A stretch of 64,000 bases of DNA from Ligula intestinalis (lineage: Eukaryota; Platyhelminthes; Cestoda; Diphyllobothriidea; Diphyllobothriidae). A program made the translations under genes and the position numbers. Every line of letters starts with the position of its first letter. The first letter of the stretch is position 1. Positions 53,000 to 63,650 of this stretch are shown here, in pieces. The stretch lies in NCBI GenBank assembly GCA_036362985.1, contig JAYGXS010000009.1:8945180-9009179 (forward strand). Direction: 5' to 3'. Below the pieces are notes generated by a model. It was not told the DNA's origin, searched no databases, and saw nothing but the letters and a program-made list of their open reading frames with translations.

Positions 53000-54716
53000 G
53001 TAATTATTTCTCTCTCTCTCTCTCTCCCCTATGTGTCCTTAATTACTTTTCCCCAGACAGACCTGGCGGAGCGGAGCAACGCCGGTTGTTTGTTGGACGG
53101 AGGGATTACTGTTGGCTGGGTTTTTGAAAGTGAGCCAGTGCATCAGCGGGAATGCGGCTCACACGCTTTTCATTGAGACGCGGGAATGCTCGAAGTGTGC
53201 AATATATTGTATACCTGATAGAATGGGAAGATCAGGATTTGAGTGGGTGATTTAATGCATATTTGAGGTTGTTTTTTTTTGTTCATTGGGTTGACTTTAG
53301 GCGCCAAATGGTGTTTACTAGAACAGAGTTCAGACCAGATAAGTACACTAGAGGGGCAAATAGGAGCGGAATAGGGCCAAATCCAATGTGTTTTTTTGAT
53401 AACCAAGGAATTTCCTGTGCTATTAAACGCTGTGGACAACTACGCCTTGCACGTGCGTGTAATACTATAAGAGGACATTAATTATGGTCAATCGACTGAA
53501 GCTAGTGAAAATCGTAAAGCGTTAATTACCATTTCAAGGAAGATCTGAATCGCTTTATAATCGAAATTCCAAATTAATGGCAAAGAAATGTGGCGGAAGG
53601 AAACTTCTATTAGTGTACAAAAAATGGTACGTTTACAATTGCACCTGACAATTCCACTTAAATTTATTAGTCACTGACCAGTATGTCCGCATGTGAACTT
53701 ACGAAATATCTTGCTCCTGTGACTTCCAAATGGGCAAACTCAAACGAAAATGTGGTTGCCTTAGTCCAACGTAACTCAGGCAGTGTATCAATGGAAGAAA
53801 TAACTAGCATTTCCTGTGAAAACGTGTTGGAATACATACGCGAACTGTGGGCTGTTCTGTAGCAGCCATACATTACATTGCACTCAATATGGAAGCATGC
53901 GTATCCGAAAATTTTACAAAACGATCATTTTCCAACGTAATGAATTCGGTGTTTTTGCACGATCAAGCCTCCTCTTCATTTATAGCTTAAGTGTACCTAA
54001 TATGCTCGATTTTCACTTTTTTGAATTTTTCGCTTTTGCCACAAAAGCTAGTATTTCTAAAAATCGTTATATTCCTTGATAAATCGCAATGTGCCCTATT
54101 GCGAAGACTTTAAAGGTCGCAGCTTCGGCTGCTATTGAGTAACAGGGAATTTCTTTTAAAAATCCTGTGATTTCCTGAGTTAAAAAAAGCTTTAAAGCAT
54201 GTATTTTTTAAAAGCGTTCCGCAAAAATTGTTTGTTGGATATTAGTTCTTACGAAGATGACAAAGTGTGGGGTAGGTGCATATTTATGAATCCACCGAAA
54301 CAGCCAAAGCGAATTGTCGAACAGAAATAAGTTCGCAGCATGTTGATATGCCCAAAGATCAATTTAAAAAGTTCGATAGTAATTTGCTTCTTTAAGGGGC
54401 ACTTTAATTCGATATTTAGCTGATGCGAATATCTGCGTACTTCAGCTTCTTTTCTAAGGGGTGACGTCAAATTGAAAAGGGAGAATTTTGACCGGTTCAC
54501 TTAATTTATCTGAAAATCGATGGTATAATTTGTGGCTGGAAATGCAAGAGCTCACTTTTTTCTTCATACGGGAGTTTTTTATTTACTAAAGTTGATTACT
54601 TTCAGGCCCCGTTCTAGGCTTGCAAATGCAGAAAAATACTGGTCGAATATAAAATACGATTATGCACAAAATAGTCGAGCTTCTATCTGTCCCATTTCTA
54701 AGTGACGCATAAACGG
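53000..54716. other. AT-rich intronic sequence without recognisable genes
   Basis: Clearly lower GC than the rest of the window and nearly free of the repeats seen elsewhere. It is probably older, unique intron sequence. No coding exon found. Confidence 0.5.
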
Positions 54717-54765
54717 AAATTATATGGATGAAAAGAAAGAAGATCTTCAGAAAATCGAGGTGTAC

Positions 54766-54808
54766 TCATGCATTTTCGAGCAGGTATCACTTGTTCGTCG
54801 TCAGACTA
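54766..54808 (-). ncRNA. Hammerhead-like motif, left arm of the inverted-repeat element
   Basis: Antisense: CTGACGA (complement of 54798-54804), CGAACAAGTGATACCTGCTC, GAAA, then ATGC. Stem II GA-CA/TG-TC has one mismatch compared with the right arm. Stem I is weak. Confidence 0.38.
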
Positions 54809-55340
54809 AATTAAAAGTGAGGACTGGGAATGTCGCACTAGAGTTTTTGGGGGCAGAGGTTACAACGAAAAAAAGGGGGCGGATTGGGTAGGAGGGTTAT
54901 GGTGCGGTGACTGCCGCGGCGATAGGTTGTGCTGGTGAGAAAAGGGAGGTGTTAACATTTGGACTGTGGGCCACGTGTTCGGGGTCAGTGAAATTCTACT
55001 TGACCGAGCACGGACAGCCTGCTGTTGTTTCAGGCTGGGTCCAGATGAGTCAACCATCCACGAAAGCCGGTTAAGTGTGAGTCAAGCTCTACGTGTCTGT
55101 TTATACTACCTGGGCTTGAGTGCCAAGCTTCGAGGAATTCTCTCGCTTGTCGCGTATTAGCCATTTTGCGATCACGTCGGTGCCATCCCAATTGAAGCGC
55201 TGATCACACTCAAGGGAGTGCGCAAATACGGGTGATAAACGGTCCCGAAATTATATTGTAGAACACAGTATCTTTTAGCATGCTTTAGTGTGTTTTCTGT
55301 CTTCATGTACACGATAAAATATACGCCCTCACTTTTCATC

Positions 55341-55390
55341 TAGCCTGACGACGAACACGTGATACTTGTTCGAAAATTCACGAGTACAAC
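55341..55390 (+). ncRNA. Hammerhead-like motif, right arm of the inverted-repeat element
   Basis: CTGACGA at 55345-55351, a five-pair stem II GAACA/TGTTC around CGTGATACT (with one extra C), GAAA from 55372, and AATT as a self-complementary stem III before C55379. Stem I pairing is poor, so function is doubtful. Confidence 0.42.
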
Positions 55391-55879
55391 TCGATTTTCC
55401 GAAGATCTTCTTTCTTTTCATCGTATCATCTTGGAATGCAACTTCCTTCACTTATCCGCATATGCATTTTTGTTTACAGTCCAAATACTCGATGTTCCTT
55501 TTTTCTGAAAAAAAATAGTGCGATTTCTTAGTCTTACCTTCACCCGATTTTCATCAACTTCAGACTAGATTTGGCGGTTCTGGAAGGGATATATTATACA
55601 CTTTTTCTTTTTTATATAGATGATCTCCCAGAGCACAAAGCATAAAGGTAAAAGGCTTGGTACTGTCGTCGTAAGTAGCATAGGCAAGTTGTTGGATGTC
55701 ACACCAACCTCGATTCCGCCAAAATTCTGCATGTCACCCTACATTACGCAGCAAGTTTTCCTTACCAAAAGGTTTCCTCCGGATGACTTCACTCATCCGA
55801 TCAAAATACTAAGACCCCAAATGTATGCTAACCTACCAACTTCAATGTTGAATGAATGAAAACATTCGAATTCCATGGG

Positions 55880-56042
55880 AAAGGGGGAAAGGTCGTCGAG
55901 AATCGGATCAATTTTTTCATTGTTCTGAGTTTTCGGGCTCTTTCGGGAGTCCATCGTCAGAGATAAAAGCGTCCACGAAAAACAAGCTACATCTATAGGG
56001 AGCAGGGGGAATTCATTAATCACCAGGGTCGGCCGTGCTGAT
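55880..56042 (-). mobile_element. Penelope-type 3'UTR fragment with hammerhead-like motif, antisense
   Basis: Antisense order equals that at 21220-21350: CCCCCTGCTCCCTATAGATG, TAGCTTGTTTTTCGTGGACG, CTTTTATCTCTGACGATGGA, CTCCCGAAAGAGCCCGAAAA. Only the 3'UTR is present. Confidence 0.55.
55924..55968 (-). ncRNA. Hammerhead-like motif, AGCT class, intact 5' core
   Basis: Antisense: TTATCT, CTGACGA (complement of 55954-55960), stem II GG-CTC/GAG-CC with one bulged A around CCGAAA, GAAA (complement of 55931-55934), then ACTC and AGAAC. Stem I has TCT/AGA pairing, then an internal loop. The stem III tetramer is AACT, one step from AGCT. Confidence 0.5.
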
Positions 56043-56568
56043 GTTCCTGCGGAGGGCGATGAACTCCCGCAAGAGCTCGGGAGCTGAGAACAATAAACAA
56101 ATTCATCCGATACTCGAAAAACCCTTCTTTCTCTTCCACTCCAGTTTTGATTATGACTTTGCTTGACTGAGTTAGAGATCATATTAGTGCTCACCGGAAT
56201 TAATTTATATATTCACTTCCTCCTCCGATGAGGCAATTGGGTGTGACATTGTTCTGTCCCCTTTACTCGCGTAATGTCGTAAGTCTTTGTAGACGGTGGG
56301 AAGATGTAGATGCCGGTTGGCGGAGTTTGCATCTGACAAAGGAAAGCTTGTCCATCGCTGCTGACCGTGTGTGAACACTAACATGTTATCTGATTCTCAT
56401 CCCCGAATTCTTACTTTTGCAAACTTGAGTTTGCGTGATTTAGCTCACCTTCGGTAAGCAACGGCACCCCTTCTGGTGGCTCATAAACGCCGCGCCTGCG
56501 CTCCTCTGCGCAATCTTTCCCCTTGAATATAATATTTTCCCTTCTCTCTCTCTTCCCCCTCCCTAAAG

Positions 56569-57087
56569 TTGCGATGTCAGTACGGCGGACTCGGAACCAC
56601 CGGTCCTCGTTAACGGACCAGTCAGCATGACCACTGCGGCAGCCACCCCTACCGATGCCACTGATTTGGATGCAGCAGCGGACAGGGACCAGGAGGTGGA
56701 CGAAGAGGTGCCCAGACCTGCAGAACTGGCGGGGACTACTCCTCCTACGCCGACTACCTCTCCGAACTGCACGACTGCCACCACCACGGCTGCCGTGAAG
56801 TCGAACAAGTTGCTGGATCTGGAGACGAATGCCACCGTCGAGTCCTCGTCGACGATGACGAAGACGACAGTGGCGACGGCAGTACAGCAGCAGCAGCAGC
56901 AACCGCCCCTGCCGCCAATCAACAGTTACGTCTTCACGGTGCCGCCTCCACCACCCGCACCGCCGCCACCCGAGGGCGTGATCTGCATAGCACACGCGTT
57001 CGCCTCTCCTGCCGATGATTACACCAAGAAGCAGCACGTTTTCCGGTTGCGGACTAAGGACGGCGCAGAATTCCTCTTCCAAGTCAA
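56569..57087 (+). CDS. PSD: EFA6/PSD ARF-GEF, late PH-domain exon (exon F)
   Basis: A 519-nt exon before the donor GTAAGT at 57088. The acceptor is CCCTCCCTAAAG (ending 56568). A second in-frame AG at 56580 would remove four residues (CDVS). The first 135 residues are Thr/Ala/Pro-rich (TTSPNCTTATTTAAVK; Q6; PPPPAPPPP). The last 37 resume the PH fold: VICIAHAFASPADDYTKKQH, then VFRLRTKDGAEFLFQVK. This matches the EFA6 pattern with A-x-x-A-x-D-Y-x-K-K and FLFQA. The final helix (EEMxxWIxxIN) is expected in a further exon that I did not find before 64000. Phase 2 in and out. Confidence 0.88.
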
Positions 57088-57411
57088 GTAAGTGCCGGTG
57101 TTGGTGCTTACCGCTGGCTTTCGATATCCTCACCTCTCCGTTGTGGTAGTGGTGGCGATTCCGCGTCAGGCAGAAGAATAAGAAGAGCTTCTCTGTTGCC
57201 GATGTGACTGTGTTTCGGAGACCTAGTGTCGGTAGTATAGGCGTACCCAAACAGTTTGTTTTGATGAAAGTTTAATTCAGGGTCCTAAACAGCTTATTTA
57301 AATCACAGGTTATTTGCACGCGATGATTAAAACTGCCCAATCGTCGACTATATAGAGGTGATACAGAGATGATATAGAGTCGATATAGCCGACGGCTGTA
57401 TTTGTACTTGT

Positions 57412-57960
57412 TACGGCTGTGATCATGCCTGATCTAGCCGACCTCAATGATGTCAGTGACGGTACCTCTCCATGCGTGACGATTGGTGGCAGCGGATCTG
57501 GAGGGCTCCGCTCAGTCTCTTCTCCAGCGACGGACTGACGATGGTAGAAGGACATTAACTGGTGATTTCCTGCGATTAACATTACCTGCACCCCAAGGGT
57601 GGGCTTGCCGTCGGAGGCAACTGGGGAGGCTGGGAAGTGGCCCCCGTACACCATTCACGAAACTGCCGCCTCTTGTGCTTGTTACGACTGCGGTCATGAA
57701 TGGTCTAGTCGGCTTCGATTATACCCCGGAGGGTACTTCTCCACACATTGCAGCAGATCTGGACGGTTCAATCCATTCTCATCGCCAAGCTCGGAGGTCC
57801 AAGGTCTAAGAACTACTTCCATGCCCTGGCGGAAGGAGTCAGGCCAGGTTTAGGGCCGCCCCTTCCCCTCTTAGACGTTTCCAATTGGATAACGGTGTTG
57901 GGTCGTGGCAATCGGGATGACTACTCTGTACGCTCCTTCAGGTTGTGGCCATTCCAGCCT
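57412..57960 (-). mobile_element. RTE-like LINE C-terminal fragments, two antisense copies
   Basis: CATGCCTGATCTAGCCGACC at 57425 and GAATGGTCTAGTCGGCTTCG near 57697 both match the 32100 copy. The second continues with GGTCCAAGGTCTAAGAACTA and GTTTCCAATTGGATAACGGT. These are the reversed C-terminal coding region and stop of the RTE-like element. Confidence 0.6.
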
Positions 57961-58129
57961 GGGTTGAGGCAGACAGTCGCCAAAATTTTGTCTGGCGCTG
58001 GGAGAGGGGTCAAGCAACTGTACTAGGTCCCTGTTTCCCGCCAGCACAGAAGCCCCCAAAGACTGTCCCAATGGCAAACGCTGCGAGAGCTGTTAGTTGA
58101 CCGTCTGCGGAAGACGTTCCGGCGTGACA

Positions 58130-58335
58130 CGGCAGTTCCATTGTCCATTTTGACGATGGGCAGCCGCGTGAGCCACCAAACCACAGCCAACGCTGAAGCA
58201 GACACTGAGGCAAGCTGCACGAACGTTACAGCAAGCTGAAACAAAGCAGCTAACTGCCGCGAATGATAAACTAGTGTTAAAACAGACTCACAGGGAATCT
58301 ACCCACTCGCTCGCCACTCCCACCTCCGGCGTGAC
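58130..58335 (+). repeat. Interspersed repeat R2, + fragment
   Basis: CCAACGCTGAAGCAGACACT near 58189, GCAAGCTGCACGAACGTTAC and CTACCCACTCGCTCGCCACT at 58299. Confidence 0.65.
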
Positions 58336-58543
58336 ACATGCGCGCGCGCACACACGACTCAGTCGGCGTTTACAACGTATCGGGTTTTTACGTGGGTGCA
58401 AGCGGCTCTGAAGTGGTTTTAACTTTTCGGCAAGCCATTTTGCCACGGCGTGGTACGGTGAGTTTCTCATGTCCAAGATGTACAATTTATCTGACGATTG
58501 TATAAACGCTGTAATTAATTGACCAATTTTATTCCTCATGTCG

Positions 58544-58591
58544 TGTACTGGCCTGACGATGGATGACCGAAAACGATCGTTTGCCAGCACG
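58544..58591 (+). ncRNA. Hammerhead ribozyme-like motif, strongest solitary copy
   Basis: Stem I TGTACTGGC (58544-58552) pairs with GCCAGCACG (58583-58591): five Watson-Crick pairs at the core, an A-C mismatch, then T-A, G-C and T-G. CTGACGA is at 58553-58559 and GAAA at 58569-58572. Stem II is short: GG/CC around ATGA. Stem III is AACG/CGTT around AT, i.e. the palindrome AACGATCGTT, with predicted cleavage after T58582. No core position is changed. Upstream AT-rich sequence (58490-58540) may be a retroelement 3'UTR. Confidence 0.65.
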
Positions 58592-58752
58592 AATTTTCAA
58601 TCGTAGAAATGGGAATTTTCGCTGATCGCTAAGTTTATTGGGTATCTTTATCAATAGCCTCCACCCTCCATGCATCGCTCAATTTTTTGTCGTAATGTCC
58701 GCACTTACGAACTCGCGACCTGTTTTCTATCAGAGTTTAATGCCCTTACTGC

Positions 58753-59079
58753 CTGCCTAGACTACTAGCCGCTGTGTGACCGCTGGTGGGCCTAGAGAGG
58801 AAGTTCCAGGGCAGAGAGTGAGTTCCGTTAACGGTCGGGGAGCGTTCATCAATGAAGTTAAATGTCTTCCGATCTAAACCGAAAATACAACAAGCTCGTG
58901 GCTCAATGGTTAGAGCGTTAGGCTCTGATCAAAACTGTCGCGAGTTCGACCCTCGGTTGGTGCACCACTTGGGGTTGAGTATGACTAGCTGACGACGGCT
59001 ACTGCATCAGAAGTGGTCATTCTTGTCACGTTTTTTTTTGCTGACAATGCTATCTGCCTAGACTACTAGCCGCTGTGTG
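58753..59079 (+). mobile_element. SINE copy S9 between two 26-nt direct repeats
   Basis: Leader (GTTCCGTTAACGGTCGGGGA near 58822), tRNA-like head with A-box-like CTCGTGGCTCAATGGTTAG (58894) and B-box-like CGAGTTCGACCCTCGG (58941), linker GCACCACTTGGGGTTGAGTA, then the hammerhead block GCTGACGACGGCTACTGCAT with GAAGTGGTCATT. The element is bounded by identical 26-mers at 58753-58778 and 59054-59079. Confidence 0.72.
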
Positions 59080-61030
59080 TCTTTTCCGTTAGCGATCGCT
59101 GAACGCTAATCAACGTGTGTCACTTACGAAGGCATCGGAGTCGGCAGTAGTCTTCTTTGTCGGTAGCACATTTTGTTACCGACTCACAAGCCGAGCATAT
59201 GCTTGACCGAAGCAACAGCGGTTCTGTTGGGTGGGCAATGCCAAATTCATATGCGCAGTTGTGGTCTGCGTTGTTCCAGTCAAACTGAACACTCTTCAAT
59301 AAAACCGACTGTTCAACTGATCAGCGCGCTTCCAGGCGCGCCAGAACCACGGCAGTCGCATGCACGCGCTCTCCGCCGCGGCCCGATCACACGCGCGTGG
59401 GCGGTGATCGCGCAGGCAGCCAATGAGAACACGACTTTCACTGCCGCCGCCATTGTCAAGGTCAGTTGCGCCAGGCGCGTCCACGGATGAATCATCGCCG
59501 TTTGTCTGCGACGACCGAAAGCCAGCGCACAGGCCGAGGTCACCCATCAGCGATCGAAGCAGACTTCCACACAATCCCAGAACACCGACGGGTTATTTGT
59601 AATTCTCCGCGAAATGACCGGTCACAGTCTCAAAATATTCACGTTCCTGGGATGCGAACATTCGCCACAGTCGGTTTTGTCAGAGAAGTTAGGTTTAAGA
59701 CAAACGATGGTGTTCGGCGTACAGCTAAACTCGTGTACAGATTTTGGCTGTGCTCTCAATTGGAGAAGAGCTTTCTTGAGCAAAATTTTCAGTACTGATA
59801 CCGTTTTGTTTTCGGAATCTCACAAGTATAAAATGCTGTCTTTCGATTGGGCATCTCCACAGGCATGCGTGTATCGATCCTTAAGCTAAAATTATTAGCA
59901 AGTAGTTAATAGTTTTTGTCATTGGGAATTATGGATTAGAATGTGACTTGTGTGGTCACAAGCACCGCCCTTAGCATATTTGGTTTTGCGTCTAATGAGG
60001 TTTAAGATTAAGGTGAGGCCTATGATTAAGTTTATGGATAGATTTACGGTTAGGATTAGGGCCAGATCAATGTTAAGGGTTAAAGTTAGGGTTCGTGTTG
60101 ACTGTAAGGTCCAGGTTTAGGCTACTATTAAGGTTGCAGTTTAGTTTTGTGTTAGCGCTAAGCCAAGTGACTATTTATCCTTCCTGAAATTTATCCTAAG
60201 GCCAGCTTCTGTTATGGGCGAGGAATTCCTGCTCCCGTGTTGTGTTTAGGCAGCCATACAAGGCATCATTACCTAATTTTACTTCCATGGACTTTTTTTG
60301 TTAAAAATCGCGAGGAATTTTGACATCAAAGTGTGTGTGTATTATACCGTCTACTTATCTTGTAGGACCTTAAATTGCCCGAAGTAGTTAGTGTTATATC
60401 CTCTGCAAATCAATTCTACTAATCTGCCTGCTACTATGATGTAGTTATGCCTGTGTTTCCAAAAGAGTGGATTTACGCGATGACAGTTCGAATGCATTAG
60501 AAGGAAGTTTACAGGGAGCCTTTGACCCTAAGGCTTCATGCATAGCAATATTTGTTTTCTACATCGGGATATTCTCGGTTTTCAAATATTCTTCTTCCTG
60601 GGGAGCCGTAAGCTAGGAATAATCTGAAATCTGCCAACAGCATGTAAATGCCTTTTTGGAAAAGAATGGCTGAGTTTATTTAACAATTACAGTACGGCCC
60701 AGAATTCGTGTAACATATCGATGTATGTGCAAGCTTTATACTCTCTGGATAATCGGCATTGAGTAAGTTTGTAATACTTATTATCATGTAGTCCATTGTG
60801 AAGCCATATCAGTCACGATAAGATGCCGTCTCTTTAACAAGCTTCCTTATGACCACTAACAAAACGTATGCACTGTAAAAAGTGGCTACTTAAGTAGCAT
60901 TCATCTTTATCGTTGATTTTGACTGCCGTCATAAATTCAACTATATTTTATGGAAAACATTAACGAAAAAGTTATTTCTTGTACCCCTTGCGTAGAAAAT
61001 TACGTCTCTTTTAAATGCTATACTTACAGA
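59080..61030. other. No gene seen; AT-rich sequence with an R7 tract at 60000-60240
   Basis: R7 consists of degenerate GGTTA-type words (GGTTAGGATTAGGGCC at 60049; AGGGTTAAAGTTAGGGTTCG at 60074). The rest shows no supportable feature; frames around 59470-59890 have no recognisable family. Confidence 0.5.
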
Positions 61031-61034
61031 AAGG

Positions 61035-61437
61035 GTATACAGTTTGTCCAAAAAATTTATACACGTTTTACGCAGTTGTAAAATTGGTGTTCATCATAAT
61101 TTAATTCTTTCAAGACGATGAAAATATTTGCAAGTATCAATTTATTGCATATTCACTGAATGTTCGCAAAGCGACGTCCATTTTGATCACCACACTGCTG
61201 ACAACGCGAAGCAATGGAATCGCACACACCATGAAACAATTCCTTGGTGCTCGGGTGCATTAATGTGCAATGGCTTCTCTCAATTTAGCCGCTGTTGCAA
61301 TAGTCGAAATGCACTGAAAAAACAATACAATGATACTTGTAGATATTTTTTTTCATTTCTGAAATAATAACGTTATAACAAAAACCAAGTGTGCAATTAT
61401 TTAAAATGTGTATACATCTTTGGGACACCCTGTATTT
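61035..61437 (-). mobile_element. Tc1/mariner-like transposon remnant
   Basis: Imperfect terminal inverted repeats: TACAGTTTGTCC-AAAAAATT-TATACAC at the left and, reversed, TACAGGGTGTCCC-AAAGATG-TATACAC at the right, each next to TA. The antisense interior keeps ELFHGVCDSIASRCQQCGDQ then NGRRFANI-stop, resembling the C-terminus of Tc1/mariner-type transposases (R-x-x-x-C). Most of the transposase is deleted. Confidence 0.6.
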
Positions 61438-63430
61438 CGGTTTTAAAAAGTTTCTTAATTGCCGAATAATTTTTAAACCTACTGACTGCTACACTCGAAT
61501 TCAAAATTTACAAATTGCGCTCTGTGTATATCCTGTTTAAGGAAAAGTACATTTTCGTCTGCGGTTTGAGGAAGAAGTTCCATATTTCTCATAAACTATT
61601 GCAACAGCTGTGGAACACGCTGTATACAGTGTAGGTATAATTAATCAATTGACGGATAGGATGTATACTGAATGAACACCCCACAATCTTAAAAGCTCAT
61701 GATTAGAAAGTTTTTGAAAACCGAAATATATCCTTGTCTTTATACCTAATATTTAAATAAATCGCACTTTGCTACCATAACAATACAATAAATAATTTTT
61801 TCGTTTATTTTCTCCATCAAGTACATTTGAATTTATACGGGCAGTCAACATCAATGATAAGAAGGCATACTACAGCAGGAAGCTCTTCAAAACGACAATG
61901 AGTATTAAAACCTTTCTCAATGCCGATTAGCGAGAGGGTATCAATCTTTCGCATATGTCGACATGTTCCACTACTTCAGGGCCGTACTATATGTTGCTGC
62001 ATGTAAAGCCTAATATCAACAGCCTTTGGTAGTTCATGCAATTACTGTAGCATCTTTTCGTACGCCTCTCCTGCTTGAAAAGCTTTGCATCGGTAGAACT
62101 AGCAGTTACTTCTCGTTCGTAGTCCTGTAAAACACGCCTCCGCCTGGAACCCGCAGTTTGTTCTTCCTTGCGCAAATCGAAGTGGTGGCGGTCATGTTTG
62201 TAACAAGGAGGTACCGGAGCGTTTTTAGCGACTGAGCTGCCTGACACGCTCCGGTGTTGCCACGACCGTAAATGCAACTCACACACTCGCTCACTGTTAT
62301 AACGGTGGCCAAAAAGCTGTGATGTTCCCGTCTGACTAACGCCTCGTGTGAGCCCCGAAGGAAGAACACAACAAGAGTCGATAGGAAGCAGAAGTCTCAG
62401 TGCAAACCTAGTACAGCATGCTTAAGAGCAAGCAAACGCGTCTGTACCAAGTTTGGGCCAATTAGATGCTGTTCACAAGAAGGACATGAGATCATTGGCT
62501 AATGAGTCATGCGAGTTGAAGCGGTAGTCTACAGTTTCGGCTGGGCAGTTGAGCGCAACGTCAAGCAATGCGCTTGTGTGAGTGGACCACTGCCAGCTGT
62601 GTTAGTCCTGTGCCGACCGTAGCTAGGCTCGGATGTCAGACAATGCACTTTGTGTGCGTGGGCCGCTTGGCTGGTTGCCTTGTTAACCGGCCGCGCTGTC
62701 GCCACCGGCATGTGCCTGCCGTACACGCACTCTGCGTTGGTGGGCCATAACGGACGCTTGGCGTGGGAAGGTCGTTCGGGCAGCGTGCACTCAAGGGGCC
62801 CGTAACACTCACCACACCTTAATATTTACACAGTTTGTCACCAGACCGAACTCCGGACGGGCTGGGCGCGAAACACGGGTGCTGGGGTGGGGGGAGTTTC
62901 GGCTAATGATGATTGGCTTGCTGCCACCCCGATGCCGCTTCGCCCCACTCCCCCTACGAGAACCTGCAGCTGTACAATTCTTTCGTCGCTCTGATCTGAC
63001 ACGTAGAGGAAGGGACCGACTTGGTAGTAGTCACTTGAGCTGTGCGGTGCGGAAGGGGGGGGCAAATTAAAAGGATTACCAACCCGTCTACGCGTGCCAC
63101 ACATGACCTGTTTCCTAGCTCATCATAGAGTAGGCCTCTTTCAGATGAGGTGCCATATTCACACCCTGTTATTTGAGGTCCGGTCTATCGTCTTCTATAA
63201 TTGTGAATGCTGGCTTTTCCTATACGACAGTGCGGACTTCGTTTTCAACGATGTCCGCCGTGAGCTCCACAACGGAGTGCCACAACGATGGAGACTTGCG
63301 CTGCATCTGTTCCACTCTTTTTCTACCCCTCCCCACCTGGGCTTGGTGTCAGGACAGAGCCCAGAAGACCAGAGGCGGGAGAGGGCCAGGTGGCTGGCGC
63401 GGCCAAAACCTCCCGCGTGCGTGCCGCTAC
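61438..63430. other. No gene seen
   Basis: AT-rich to about 62000, then GC-richer. No exon completing the PSD PH domain was recognised here. Confidence 0.45.
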
Positions 63431-63439
63431 AACTGGCTC

Positions 63440-63650
63440 GGATCCCAACCGAACGGGAGTGCCATAAAAGCCACATTAGAAAGGAGGCTTTGCGGACTGA
63501 ATCCCAGTCAGCCATTCCAAACAAACACACACTGAGCCGACCGCGCGTTCCGAGTTATCGCATTAATTGGCAACCGTACAGGCTACGTCTTTTACCACAG
63601 CGTAATAGCTTAAAACGCGCTTGGTTTTCTATAGAGAGGGAAATGTGCCA
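63440..63650 (+). repeat. Interspersed repeat R2, + fragment
   Basis: GAACGGGAGTGCCATAAAAG at 63452, CACATTAGAAAGGAGGC, GACTGAATCCCAGTCAGCC and the diverged AATTGGCAACCGTACAGGCT block follow R2 order. Confidence 0.55.

Larger units (their letters stand above)
54717..55432. mobile_element. Inverted-repeat element with hammerhead-like cores at both ends
   Basis: About 100-nt arms: 54725-54825 and the complement of 55325-55425, around 85 % identical by eye (GAAAAGAAAGAAGATCTTC at one end, GAAGATCTTCTTTCTTTTC at the other). The interior of about 500 bp has no ORF with family similarity. Each arm contains TCTGACGACGAACA or CCTGACGACGAACA and GAAAAT. No transposase. It may be a MITE-like element or two inverted retroelement 3' ends. 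Confidence 0.68.

Noticed and set aside
56411..57250. 279-residue antisense frame
   Set aside because: It is the shadow of PSD exon F; its composition is the complement of the Thr/Pro/Ala-rich coding strand and it shows no family motifs.
59466..59889. Possible host exons
   Set aside because: Open frames of 90-110 residues without recognisable motif, splice context or match to the missing PH helix.
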